A stretch of 36,201 nucleotides of DNA, from NCBI RefSeq assembly GCF_015594625.1, contig NZ_JADNRQ010000027.1, positions 1-36,201 on the forward strand, written 5' to 3'. Shown piece by piece: positions 23,949-32,371 of this stretch. The stretch comes from Desulfallas sp. Bu1-1 (GTDB taxonomy: Bacteria > Bacillota > Desulfotomaculia > Desulfotomaculales > Desulfallaceae). The translations under genes were made by a program, and so were the position numbers. Below the pieces are notes generated by a model. The model did no database searches. It worked only from the letters and a program-made list of their open reading frames with translations, and was not told the origin of the DNA. Position 1 is the stretch's first letter. Every line of letters begins with the position of its first letter.

Positions 23949-24881
23949 GTGTTGACTTTTGCTTATGAAAAACCGGAAAGTTTGGAACAAGCCTTAAAAT
24001 TGCTTGAGGGCGGGAATAACGCCCGTGTTATGGCAGGGGGTACCGACTTAGTATTAAAGCTAAAACACCGCCAGTTAAAGCCCGGCCTGGTGGTAGGAAT
24101 TGGCCGGATTAAAGAATTGCAATATTTAACCGAAAAAGAAGGAAGCATATACATTGGCGCCGGCGTGAAAATAAATGAACTGTTAAATAGCAGCCTTCTA
24201 AAAGACCGTGCGCCTTTGTTGCTCCGGGCAGCCAAGGAAATAGGATCCCCTGAAATAAGAAACATGGCCACTATAGGTGGAAATATTTGCAGTGTTAAGG
24301 CAAACTGCGGGGCCTGTGGGTTGCCGGGTTGTAGAAGTATGTCCGGAGGTGGTGTTGGACCTTGCAAATACGCTTCACACGCGGATTTAATCCCGCCGCT
24401 GATGGCTTTAGACGCCGGGTTGGTACTGGTTGGCAGCCAGGGGGAACGAAATATCCCACTGCAAGAATTCGCCCTGGGCGATAAGAAAATAAATCTTAAA
24501 GCAGGTGAAATCCTAAAGGAAATATATTTTAAAGCGCAAGATAATTCGGGCTGGGGTTACTCTCGACTTAGTACCGCTAAGGCTATGGGCATTGCGGCTA
24601 TTTCCGTAGCTGTAACATTGCAAAAAAATGAAGATAACACTTGTTCCGCCATATCGCTGGCCATCGGTGGTTCATTTCGTAAACCGGTTAAGGTGGACCG
24701 CATTCAACAATTAATTGAAAACAAATATATTAATGAGGATATCATTGAAAAAATAATCCATACGTGTATTGAACAGCTGGAATATACGGAGAACTTATAT
24801 ATGTCGGTAGATTACAGACGGGCAATGACCGGTGTTTTAATCAAGGAGGCAATTCAACAGGCACTGGGGGCTCAAACATGA
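23949..24881 (+). CDS. Molybdenum hydroxylase FAD subunit with cysteine-rich insert
   Basis: A 310-residue FAD-binding medium subunit with AGGTDL (29-34) and TIGGNIC (108-114). Right after this loop there is an insert of about 24 residues holding C120, C123, C128 and C139 in addition to C114, before the usual ADLIPPLMALDA continues. 4-Hydroxybenzoyl-CoA reductase HcrB and PaoB/CutM-type subunits also bind an extra [4Fe-4S] cluster near this position, but with a different and longer insert, so an extra cluster is likely here. GTG 23949 is used, eight bases after GAGGTG. It overlaps the next gene by ATGA. Confidence 0.9.
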   Translation: MLTFAYEKPESLEQALKLLEGGNNARVMAGGTDLVLKLKHRQLKPGLVVGIGRIKELQYLTEKEGSIYIGAGVKINELLNSSLLKDRAPLLLRAAKEIGSPEIRNMATIGGNICSVKANCGACGLPGCRSMSGGGVGPCKYASHADLIPPLMALDAGLVLVGSQGERNIPLQEFALGDKKINLKAGEILKEIYFKAQDNSGWGYSRLSTAKAMGIAAISVAVTLQKNEDNTCSAISLAIGGSFRKPVKVDRIQQLIENKYINEDIIEKIIHTCIEQLEYTENLYMSVDYRRAMTGVLIKEAIQQALGAQT

Positions 24882-25351
24882 AACAGGTGATTAAAGTTAC
24901 CGTGAACGGCGAGTATTACGAAAAAGAGGTTGTTGTCCATAAAAGCCTATTGGATTTTCTAAGAGACGATTTAAACCTTACAGGTACCAAAAAAGGCTGC
25001 GATAATGGCGATTGTGGTTCCTGTACGGTGTTGCTGAACGGAAAGCCGATTAATTCCTGCATGATGCTGGCTGTAGAAGCTGATGGGTGCGAGATCTTAA
25101 CGATTGAAGGAATCGCCGGGGGGAAGGAACTTCATCCAATTCAAAAAGCTTTTGTGGAGAGCGGGGCTATTCAGTGCGGGTATTGTACTCCCGGTATGGT
25201 CATGGCGGCCAAGGCACTTTTAGATGAAAACCCCGACCCTTCGGAAACGGAAATTCGGGAAGCTATTGTGGGTCACCTGTGTAGGTGCACCGGCTATGAT
25301 CAGATAGTCAGGGCCATAAAAAAGGCGGCAAGTTATTTAAATAAAAAATAG
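24878..25351 (+). CDS. Molybdenum hydroxylase [2Fe-2S] small subunit
   Basis: A 157-residue protein with the full set of cluster ligands: C41, C46, C49, C61 (CDNGDCGSCTV) and C100, C103 (CGYC), C135, C137 (CRCTGY). An additional C71 is not conserved in its neighbours. It shares a four-base overlap with the FAD gene and is followed after 23 bases by the large subunit, forming a standard M-S-L operon. Confidence 0.95.
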   Translation: MKQVIKVTVNGEYYEKEVVVHKSLLDFLRDDLNLTGTKKGCDNGDCGSCTVLLNGKPINSCMMLAVEADGCEILTIEGIAGGKELHPIQKAFVESGAIQCGYCTPGMVMAAKALLDENPDPSETEIREAIVGHLCRCTGYDQIVRAIKKAASYLNKK

Positions 25352-25374
25352 CTTCCGGGAAAGGAAATGGTAAA

Positions 25375-27666
25375 ATGGGTGAACTGATTGGAAAACCAGT
25401 ACCATTAATTGATTCCGTCGACAAAGTTACGGGCAAACAGATATATGGCAGTGACTTTAAGCTCCCGGGTATGCTGTATGGAAAGGTATTGCGCAGCCCT
25501 ATAGCCCATGGCCGGATTCTGCACATTGATGCCGGCAGGGCCAGATCGTTGCCCGGGGTGAAGGCCGTAATTGTTGGAACTGAAATTGAATTGCCCAATT
25601 ATTCTGTGGCTGGAGAAAAAATGCTTGATGAGCGCCTTTTGGCTAAAGATAAGGTGCGTTATCGCGGTGATGAGGTGGCGCTGATTGCCGCGGTGGATGA
25701 AGATACCGCTGAAGAGGCACTTAGCCTGATTAAAGTTGAATACGAGGAATTACCGGGGGTTTTCGATTTGGAACAGGCTATGCAGCCGGACGCGCCCCTG
25801 GTGCATGACGAGTTTGGTTCTAACATAGCCCGGGAAATGACTATCAACCATGGGGATATCGAAAAAGCATTTGCGGAAGCGGATGTAATTGTTGAAGGCA
25901 GGTATGAAACACCCCGCGTGCACCACGGATATCTGGAGCCTCATGCGGTGGTGGCGCAGTGGGATGCCAGGGGCAAAGTAACCTTTTGGATCCCCACCCA
26001 ATCACATATGCTAGCCAGGATGACCTATGCCAATGCCCTTGGGGTAGGACAGGAGCAAGTCCGAGTGATTCAACTTCCCCTGGGGGGAGGTTTTGGGGGC
26101 AAATTAGAATATAAGCTGCACCCGCTGTGCGCTCTGCTGGCCAGGGAAACGGGACGGCCGGTAAAAATGGTCAATACCAGAACGGAAGAACTGATGGCTT
26201 CTTTACCCAGGGTTCCCATGATCATCGAAATGCAGTTGGCCGCGCGCAAAGACGGAACGCTGCTTGGGAAAAAAGCCAGAGTGCTTGCCGATAACGGGGC
26301 TTACATGAATTACGGGCCGGGTATACTTTTAAGTGCCACAACCCGGTCTGATAACCTGTATAGAATAAAAAACATTTTTACCAAGGGTTACCTGATCTAT
26401 ACCAATAAGGTGCCTACCGGAGCTTTCCGTGGTTTTGGATGCCCCCAAAGTCACTTTGCCCTGGAAACCATGTTGGATAAGTTAGCCGTGGAGTTAAACA
26501 TGGACCCTGCGGAACTGCGGCTTAAAAATGCCAGCCAGAAAGGTGACATTACTCCCCATAACTGGTACCTGGGAAGCTGCGGGCTGTCCGATTGCATTAA
26601 AAAGAGTGTTGAAGTTGCCGGTTGGTCCTCCAAAAGGAAAAAATATGCCGAAAATAAAGAATCCAAGCTGGCCCGGGGAATTGGTATTGCCTGCTGCCTG
26701 CATGTTTCGGGTAACCGTACTTTTCTGCCGTTTTTTGATGGATCATCGGCCTATGTACGGATTAACGAAGAGGGTAGGGTAACTGTTTTCCCGGGCGAAG
26801 TGGATATCGGCCAAGGTTCCAAAACTGTTTTTGCCATTATAGCCGCCAGTGAGCTCGGCATTCCCCTGGAATGGGTGGATGTTCCGAATTTGGACACCGA
26901 TATCAACCCGCATGGCTTGGGAACGTTTGGCGACCGGGTTACCACCCTGGGCGGTAACGCTGTCAAAGCCGCCGCAATAAACGCCCGGGAACAGCTATTG
27001 GCAGTGGCGGCCGAAGAATTACAAACTCCCGTGGAAAATTTAAAAATTGAAAACGGTGTAATCTATGATTGCAATTCGGATAAGCGCATCAGCTTCCCCG
27101 AAGCTGCCCAAATAGCCTCATACAAACAAGCGGGGGCAACCATTATCGGCAAGGGCAGTTTTGTGCCGCCGGGAGTAACCATGGTTCACCCTGAAACCAA
27201 AGTAGGCAATGTTTCCTGTGCTTATCCATTTGTTACTCAAATTGCAGAAGTGGAAGTAAATCGCGAAACAGGCCAGGTTAAACTATTGAATATAGTTTCG
27301 GCGCACGATTTGGGCAAGGCGATCAACCCCTTGATGGCCGAAGGGCAGGTCTTGGGGGCGGTGGCCCAGGGAATCGGTTTTGCTTTAACTGAAGAGATGA
27401 TTGAAGAAAAAGGTATTATTAAAAACCAAAGTTTTAAACACTACAATATGCCAAGGTCTGTGGATATGCCTTCGATAACTTCAATTTTGGTGGAATCAAA
27501 TGATCCCAATGGCCCATATGGCGCCAAAGGCCTGGGGGAACCTGCGCTGACAGCCATTGCCCCGGCAATTGCCAACGCTATTTATCATGCCGTAGGGGTG
27601 CGAATTGATACTTTGCCCATAACTCCGGAAAAAATCTTAAAAGCTTTGCATGAGAAAGAGAATTAG
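25375..27666 (+). CDS. Molybdenum hydroxylase, molybdopterin large subunit
   Basis: A 763-residue catalytic subunit with GGGFGGK (237-243), GAFRGFGCPQ, VDIGQGSKT in the second half, AHDLGKAINP, and GAKGLGEPAL with the catalytic Glu at about 722. It is full length and has a conventional FRGFG loop, unlike the 8633 protein. GGAAAGG precedes the ATG. Together with the Cys-rich FAD subunit it could belong to the 4-hydroxybenzoyl-CoA reductase or xanthine dehydrogenase-like groups; sequence reading alone does not decide. Confidence 0.93.
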   Translation: MGELIGKPVPLIDSVDKVTGKQIYGSDFKLPGMLYGKVLRSPIAHGRILHIDAGRARSLPGVKAVIVGTEIELPNYSVAGEKMLDERLLAKDKVRYRGDEVALIAAVDEDTAEEALSLIKVEYEELPGVFDLEQAMQPDAPLVHDEFGSNIAREMTINHGDIEKAFAEADVIVEGRYETPRVHHGYLEPHAVVAQWDARGKVTFWIPTQSHMLARMTYANALGVGQEQVRVIQLPLGGGFGGKLEYKLHPLCALLARETGRPVKMVNTRTEELMASLPRVPMIIEMQLAARKDGTLLGKKARVLADNGAYMNYGPGILLSATTRSDNLYRIKNIFTKGYLIYTNKVPTGAFRGFGCPQSHFALETMLDKLAVELNMDPAELRLKNASQKGDITPHNWYLGSCGLSDCIKKSVEVAGWSSKRKKYAENKESKLARGIGIACCLHVSGNRTFLPFFDGSSAYVRINEEGRVTVFPGEVDIGQGSKTVFAIIAASELGIPLEWVDVPNLDTDINPHGLGTFGDRVTTLGGNAVKAAAINAREQLLAVAAEELQTPVENLKIENGVIYDCNSDKRISFPEAAQIASYKQAGATIIGKGSFVPPGVTMVHPETKVGNVSCAYPFVTQIAEVEVNRETGQVKLLNIVSAHDLGKAINPLMAEGQVLGAVAQGIGFALTEEMIEEKGIIKNQSFKHYNMPRSVDMPSITSILVESNDPNGPYGAKGLGEPALTAIAPAIANAIYHAVGVRIDTLPITPEKILKALHEKEN

Positions 27667-27844
27667 ACAATACTACCCGGAAAAATATTACCGGTACTTG
27701 TATCAAGCGCTCCGGTGGTTTCCTCCGCTCTCTTCGCTATTATTCTCGTAGCGGATAAAATTACTGCCTGTTAACGTTTTTTCGGGGTCATTTACCGCTT
27801 ATTTACACGGTTATGCAACGGCTATTTAGATAGGAGAGCCCTTT

Positions 27845-28723
27845 ATGAAAAATTACCGGGAAAAAGCGCGGGAATTAATAAAAGGGGCAGTTGATATCCA
27901 TATTCATACTGCCCCTGATATATTCCCGCGGAAGATTAACGACATTGAAGCGGCGGAGCAGGCCAAAAAAGCAGGGATGAAAGCTATAGTAATTAAAAGC
28001 CATGTAACGGAAACGGCTTCGCGTGCTTCTATTGCATCAGAAATTACCGGTTTCCCCGTTTACGGGGGCGTATCTTTAAATTATGCTTTAGGCGGTTTAA
28101 ATGATCATGCCGTCGAGGTGGCGGCAAAGCTGGGAGCTAAGTTTGTGTGGATGCCTACTCTTGATGCTGCTTGGTATCTTCAACATTCGGAGCATGTATC
28201 GGCGCTTGCCGGATCTTTATCTCGCGAAGTGGAGGAGCTTTCTCTGCTTGACCCAAACAATGATTTGAACCCTGCAATTTTTCCGATCCTGGAAGCAATA
28301 GCCAGGTGGAATTTGATTCTCTCCACGGGCCATATTTCCAAAACGGAAGCGGAATTACTTGTGGGACGGGCGAAGGATGCAGGAGTGGAACGCATTGTAT
28401 TAACACATGCCACCGCCGATTTCCTTGACTATAGGGTTGAAGACTTACAGCGCTTATCTACTCTAGGTGTTTGGGTTGAACTGGATTGGTTTTTTGCCAC
28501 CAGGCTGGCCAAAAACCCCTGTTCCCCGGGTGCCTTTGCCGGTGTTATCAGGGCTGTTGGAGCAGATAAGGTTATTTTGGGCACGGACGGTGGGCAATTC
28601 GGTAATCCACCGCCGGTGGAGATGCTGGTGGAATTTATTACCAACCTGCTGGGGCTTGGAATAACTGAAGAAGAAATTAGGATGATGACTTCGGTAAATC
28701 CTTCAAAGTTAATGAAAATTTAG
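27845..28723 (+). CDS. DUF6282 family protein (metal-dependent-hydrolase-like)
   Basis: A 292-residue protein with an N-terminal VDIHIHTAPDIFPR metal-binding-type motif (residues 16-29), KSHVTETASRASIA, a central ILSTGHIS, LTHATADF, and a C-terminal ILGTDGGQ. These are positions where amidohydrolase-fold enzymes carry metal ligands (HxH, H, H, D). The family, DUF6282, is uncharacterised. A clear AGGAGA precedes the ATG. It lies 178 bases after the Mo hydroxylase genes and is followed by two terminators, so it is likely last in that operon. A ring-opening or amide hydrolysis role is possible but is inference. Confidence 0.82.
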   Translation: MKNYREKARELIKGAVDIHIHTAPDIFPRKINDIEAAEQAKKAGMKAIVIKSHVTETASRASIASEITGFPVYGGVSLNYALGGLNDHAVEVAAKLGAKFVWMPTLDAAWYLQHSEHVSALAGSLSREVEELSLLDPNNDLNPAIFPILEAIARWNLILSTGHISKTEAELLVGRAKDAGVERIVLTHATADFLDYRVEDLQRLSTLGVWVELDWFFATRLAKNPCSPGAFAGVIRAVGADKVILGTDGGQFGNPPPVEMLVEFITNLLGLGITEEEIRMMTSVNPSKLMKI

Positions 28724-28827
28724 AAATAATTCATTCTAGTTTTTAGATATTGATTTTCCTTTCCGGGTTGATTATAATACAGTTAGCAAATAAATATTTA
28801 ATACAACGATGTATTAAGGCAAAGATG

Positions 28828-28866
28828 CCCGCGAACAAATTTGTTTTTACTTGTTCGCGGGTTTTT
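28828..28866 (+). terminator. Rho-independent terminator
   Basis: CCCGCGAACAA (28828-28838) pairs exactly with TTGTTCGCGGG (28851-28861), followed by TTTTT. It ends the transcript containing the DUF6282 gene. Confidence 0.92.
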
Positions 28867-28906
28867 AATTTATTACCGTCAATTATGCCTGGTAATTACG
28901 GCGATG

Positions 28907-28953
28907 AAGCCGGGCAAAAGGTTTGACTAATAAACCTTTTGCCTGGCTTTTTG
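28907..28953 (+). terminator. Second rho-independent terminator
   Basis: AAGCCGGGCAAAAGGTTT (28907-28924) pairs with AAACCTTTTGCCTGGCTTT (from 28932), an ~18-bp stem with an eight-base loop, followed by TTTTTG. Two strong terminators in series isolate the downstream transporter genes. Confidence 0.9.
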
Positions 28954-29217
28954 TATTATAAACAATTATTCAATTAAGCGTATATTGGCCAAAGCGGCGG
29001 GAAAAACCATGATCAGGCTTCTCATGGCAAAGTTGGCACCCTTCTAGCATTAAATAAATATAAGTTCTTGCAATTAGAAGAAGGGTAAATAATCTATATT
29101 TCAGCGCAATAGAAAAAATAAAAAAAATAAACATTTTTTAAGCAGGATTTTGTCTTATAATATGTCAAATATTATATATAATATCTCAAAAATTAAATGA
29201 CGGAAGGGGGTGTTAAA
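28954..29217. promoter_or_regulatory. Upstream region of the DUF3311/symporter operon
   Basis: Holds TTGTCT (29150-29155) with TATATA 17 bases downstream (29173-29178), and a 16-base perfect palindrome ATATTATATATAATAT at 29169-29184. The segment AGCAGG...ATGTCAAATATTATATAT is shared with 15334-15370 upstream of the broken DMT gene. The palindrome may be an operator or just promoter AT content. Confidence 0.45.
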
Positions 29218-29421
29218 ATGGCGGATTTAAAAACAAAAATAGCTTATGCCATAATGATAGTCAGTTATTTTTGTTTAATAGGCCCGGGGCTATTGTTGGG
29301 AAATAACATCTATCCTCTGGTGTTCGGGTGGCCATTCTTTTATTTCTGGACGGTTATCTGGACGGTAATTCCGGTTGTGACTGTACTTTACCTCAGCCAA
29401 AAAATTTGGAAAGAAGACTAA
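29218..29421 (+). CDS. DUF3311 small membrane protein
   Basis: A 67-residue protein with two hydrophobic segments (AIMIVSYFCLIGPGLLLG, and FYFWTVIWTVIPVVTVLYL preceded by PLVFGWPFFYF), as in DUF3311 proteins that accompany sodium:solute symporters. ATG 29218 is chosen because GGAAGGGGGTG lies just upstream; an in-frame ATG at 29197 precedes this RBS. It is followed after 16 bases by the symporter gene and is probably a small subunit of it. Confidence 0.85.
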   Translation: MADLKTKIAYAIMIVSYFCLIGPGLLLGNNIYPLVFGWPFFYFWTVIWTVIPVVTVLYLSQKIWKED

Positions 29422-29437
29422 CCTGGAGGTTGACAGC

Positions 29438-30913
29438 ATGTCAGTTGAATTTGTTATTGTCACGCTTTACATGGTGGCATCTTTAGGCATCGGTTATTGG
29501 GTCATGAAATCCCAAAGCGGCGCAGAGGGAATGAGTCAAGATGATTTCTTTCTGGCCGGACGCGGGTTAAGCTGGCTGCCGCTTACCTTTACTGTGGCCG
29601 GCACATATTTTAGTACATACGCCATGATGGGCGTTGCCGGCGCCTTATTTAAACAGGGTATTCCCTGGATAACGGTTTGTGTTTCCACTCCTATTGTAGT
29701 AAGCCTGGTTATGTGGCACATAGGGAGGCGGATTTGGTATGTTGGAAACAAAAATGGCTATATTACTCCGGCGGACTTATTAGATGATTATTTCAATTCC
29801 AAAACATTAAGGGTATTAACCGCTTTAACAAACATTGCTTATTGTATTCCTTATGTAACCATTCAAATTATTGGCGGGGCCAAAATACTTGAAATGGTAA
29901 GCGGCGGGGCTATTCCGTTCAGTATTGGGGCCTGGATTATTCTCTTTGTTATATTGGCTTATGTTATGATGGGCGGCATGGCAGCCGTGGCCTGGACAGA
30001 CGTAATCCAAGGTATCCTTCTCCTGGGTGGCATGTATGTCGGTGGCCTTTATGCCGGGTATTATATGTTTAACCACCCGACTGATTTATGGGCCAGGGCT
30101 ATTCAAGAAATTCCGCAGCATTTAACCATGCCGGGCGCGCTGGGTAACCTTACCTGGATCGGCATATTCTCCACCTCGCTGATGATCGCTTTGGGCCAGG
30201 TGCCCGGGGGAGCGCCCTTCTGGATGCGCTGTTATGCATCCGGTGGATTAAAATCTTTAAAAATTAGTGCGGGACTGCAGCCCGCCCTGTTGTCACTGGC
30301 TTATTTATTTGCTACGACCCTGGTGGGAATTGGCGGCAGGATAATCTGGCCGGATATTGCCAATCCCGATAACCTGTTCCTGCAGTTAATGTCTACGTAT
30401 GCACCTCCGGTGATTATAGGCGGGGTTTTTGCCGCCATTATTGCCGCGGGTATGTCCACCGCCGATTCAAATTTGCATGCCATCAGTTCCGTTCTCAGTG
30501 TGGATATATACAAGAAATTTATTAATCCCAACGCCACGGAAAAGCAGGTGGTTTGGGTGGGGAGAATTATTATCCTGGTAATGGGCCTGGCTTCCCTCTG
30601 GGTAAGTATGAACTGGTCCGGCATGATCGTGCCCCTGGCATTCATTGCCATGTCCATGGGTATGCAGCTGGCTCCTCCGTTACTTGCGGCGTTGTTTTGG
30701 AAAAGGGCGAGCACCATGGGGGCAATTTGTGGTTTGGTTTCCGGTTTGGTAGTAACTTATTTAACTCTTTATGTTTGGCCCAACCCGCTTACCATCCACG
30801 GTGGTTTCTGGGGCTTCATGGTCAATGCTGCAGTTTTGGTGGTCGTAAGCTTATTTGACAAACCAAGGCCGCAAGAGGTAATCAATCGTTTTCAAATGAA
30901 TGCCAGTGCATAA
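29438..30913 (+). CDS. Sodium:solute symporter (SSS) family transporter
   Basis: A 491-residue membrane protein with about thirteen hydrophobic segments. DDFFLAGRGLSWLPLTFTVAGTYFS is the N-terminal signature of the SSS family, and AAGMSTADSNLHAISSVLSVDIYK is the conserved region near TM8-9 that contains sodium-binding residues. AGGAGG is not perfect, but CTGGAGGTTGAC precedes the ATG. It imports an organic anion or amino-acid-like substrate with sodium; the context (Mo hydroxylases) suggests an aromatic or heterocyclic acid. Confidence 0.9.
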   Translation: MSVEFVIVTLYMVASLGIGYWVMKSQSGAEGMSQDDFFLAGRGLSWLPLTFTVAGTYFSTYAMMGVAGALFKQGIPWITVCVSTPIVVSLVMWHIGRRIWYVGNKNGYITPADLLDDYFNSKTLRVLTALTNIAYCIPYVTIQIIGGAKILEMVSGGAIPFSIGAWIILFVILAYVMMGGMAAVAWTDVIQGILLLGGMYVGGLYAGYYMFNHPTDLWARAIQEIPQHLTMPGALGNLTWIGIFSTSLMIALGQVPGGAPFWMRCYASGGLKSLKISAGLQPALLSLAYLFATTLVGIGGRIIWPDIANPDNLFLQLMSTYAPPVIIGGVFAAIIAAGMSTADSNLHAISSVLSVDIYKKFINPNATEKQVVWVGRIIILVMGLASLWVSMNWSGMIVPLAFIAMSMGMQLAPPLLAALFWKRASTMGAICGLVSGLVVTYLTLYVWPNPLTIHGGFWGFMVNAAVLVVVSLFDKPRPQEVINRFQMNASA

Positions 30914-30931
30914 AGGTTCTAAATTTTATCT

Positions 30932-30981
30932 CAAACAAACCAAATCCCCGAGGTTTGGTTTGTTTGAATTTCTTTTTTTTT
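30932..30981 (+). terminator. Rho-independent terminator after the symporter
   Basis: CAAACAAACCAAA (30932-30944) pairs exactly with TTTGGTTTGTTTG (30954-30966) around a nine-base loop, followed by a T-rich run including nine T in a row. Confidence 0.92.
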
Positions 30982-31027
30982 GACACACTTTGTGTTTTAG
31001 TAAACGTTACAAGTGCCATAGGAGAAA

Positions 31028-31975
31028 ATGAACACGATGTATATGTATAAAGCTAAATCAATAACCCCGTACTTGTTATTAACTATTGTCCCTTTAATTT
31101 GGGGAGGTAACTTTATAGTCGGAAAAGCCTTAATCGATGCTTTGCCCCCCTTTAGCATAGCTGCGGGCCGGTTTTTGATCGCCGCCTTGATTTTATGTCC
31201 CTGGTTACTGATAAGAAAAGAGAAAAAAAAGATCACCGGCCCGCTCATGCTCAAGATATTCATTATGGGGATTACCGGGGTATTTGCTTTTAATAGCTTG
31301 TTATACATAGGATTAAAATATACCACGGCTATAAATGCAACTTTAATTAATTCTTTTAATCCAATAGTAACAATATATTTTTCCTGGTTATTATTAAAGG
31401 AAAATATTACATTAAAACAAGTATTGGGTTCAGTAATCTCGATAGTTGGCATTATTATTATAGAATCCCAAGGTTCATGGTCCGTTTTATATAATTTGGA
31501 TTTTAATGCCGGAGACCTGATCATTTTTGCCGATACATTTATCTGGGCTATTTTTACTGTTCTGGGTAAAAACGTAATGAGTTATTTAAGCCCGCTGGAG
31601 ACTACGTCCTTTTCCATTGTGGCGGGGTTGCCTTTCCTGGTTATAGTTTCGGGATGGGAACTTTATCATATAAATATAACCATATCATGGCCGGTGGCTT
31701 TGGGAATCTTATATTTGGGAATATTCGCTACAGTGCTGGCCTTTGTCTGGTATTATAAAGGAATTCAAGCTATTGGAGTGGCCAAAGCTGCAAATTTTTA
31801 CAACCTTATTCCGGTTTATTCGATTTTTTTGGCGTCGTTCTTTCTCCAAGAAAAAGTGCTACCTTGGCACGTTATCGGTGGTTTTTGTGTTGTGCTGGGA
31901 ATTTTTGTTTCTTCGGTCAAATTAAACGTAACCCGACAGGGCGAAAAGGCAAGGAACATCCTGGGAAGTCTCTAA
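31028..31975 (+). CDS. DMT superfamily (EamA) transporter
   Basis: A 315-residue protein with ten hydrophobic segments in two EamA halves: LLTIVPLIWGGNFIVGKAL opens the first and GDLIIFADTFIWAIFTVLGKN opens the second. Likely an exporter or importer of a small metabolite. AGGAGA precedes the ATG by five bases. It has its own terminator-separated unit downstream of the symporter. A broken copy of its second half is at 15425-15612. Confidence 0.9.
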   Translation: MNTMYMYKAKSITPYLLLTIVPLIWGGNFIVGKALIDALPPFSIAAGRFLIAALILCPWLLIRKEKKKITGPLMLKIFIMGITGVFAFNSLLYIGLKYTTAINATLINSFNPIVTIYFSWLLLKENITLKQVLGSVISIVGIIIIESQGSWSVLYNLDFNAGDLIIFADTFIWAIFTVLGKNVMSYLSPLETTSFSIVAGLPFLVIVSGWELYHINITISWPVALGILYLGIFATVLAFVWYYKGIQAIGVAKAANFYNLIPVYSIFLASFFLQEKVLPWHVIGGFCVVLGIFVSSVKLNVTRQGEKARNILGSL

Positions 31976-31995
31976 TTTGTGCCATTTTTGGTATA

Positions 31996-32090
31996 ATTAA
32001 ATATGCATAAGAATGGGCGAAATCTAATTTTTGTCATGTTTAATGTTGCTTCCCACATTGCGGTTTCGGAAAAAATTAATCCAAGAGATT
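31996..32090 (+). pseudogene. Deleted copy of the molybdopterin-binding (MoCF) gene, 3' parts
   Basis: The first part (TTAAATATGCATAAGAA..., from 31996) matches 18842 onward of the intact gene. The second part (from about 32046) matches its last ~30 coding bases (GCATTGCGGTTTCGGAAAA) and stop. About 270 bases between them are missing, as is the whole 5' portion. The match continues past the stop into leader L6, paralleling 19195-19320. Confidence 0.88.
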
Positions 32091-32099
32091 GAGTGCTTA

Positions 32100-32128
32100 T
32101 TGAAAAAAAATTTTATATGATATATGAT
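32100..32128 (+). promoter_or_regulatory. Promoter of leader L6 (Mop-type gene)
   Basis: TTGAAA (32100-32105), 17 bases, TATGAT (32123-32128). It duplicates 19217-19245. The gene it serves starts at 32372. Confidence 0.6.
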
Positions 32129-32170
32129 ATACTAAAAATGAACGATTGTGTACAAGTTGATTTTTTCATG

Positions 32171-32197
32171 ATGGAGAGGTAAGTAACGCCTTTCCAT
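32171..32197 (+). promoter_or_regulatory. Leader hairpin L6
   Basis: ATGGAGAGG (32171-32179) pairs with CCTTTCCAT (32189-32197), then GAAAATGATTAAAA leads into the terminator-like element. Same stem as L3. Confidence 0.55.
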
Positions 32198-32207
32198 GAA
32201 AATGATT

Positions 32208-32260
32208 AAAACTAGCTTCATTGTCCAGTAATGGATAATAAGTGCAGGCATGTTTTTTGT
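32208..32260 (+). terminator. Leader terminator-like element L6
   Basis: AACTAGC...ATTGTCC, then GGATAAT...GTGCAGGCATGTTTTTT: the inner stem ATTGTCC/GGATAAT is intact and a T run follows, but the outer pairing is weaker than in L1 and L4, so termination may be inefficient. Confidence 0.45.
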
Positions 32261-32371
32261 AAAAAGGAGGTATGAAACGACTACCTATGGACTTGATTGC
32301 TGGAACGGTCAAAGTAACGTCCACTTTTTGGATATCAATCATAAAAACTAACATCTAGGGAGGGGTATGTT

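Noticed and set aside
28899-28953. GGCGATGAAGCC before the second terminator looked like the start of a fluoride (crcB) riboswitch
   Set aside because: The remaining conserved riboswitch elements are not present; the sequence is explained by a long terminator stem.
29034-29050. TTGGCACCCTTCTAGCA resembles a sigma-54 promoter (GG and GC spaced by ten bases)
   Set aside because: One weak match, about 170 bases from the gene, with no enhancer-binding regulator in the window; a sigma-A-like promoter lies closer.
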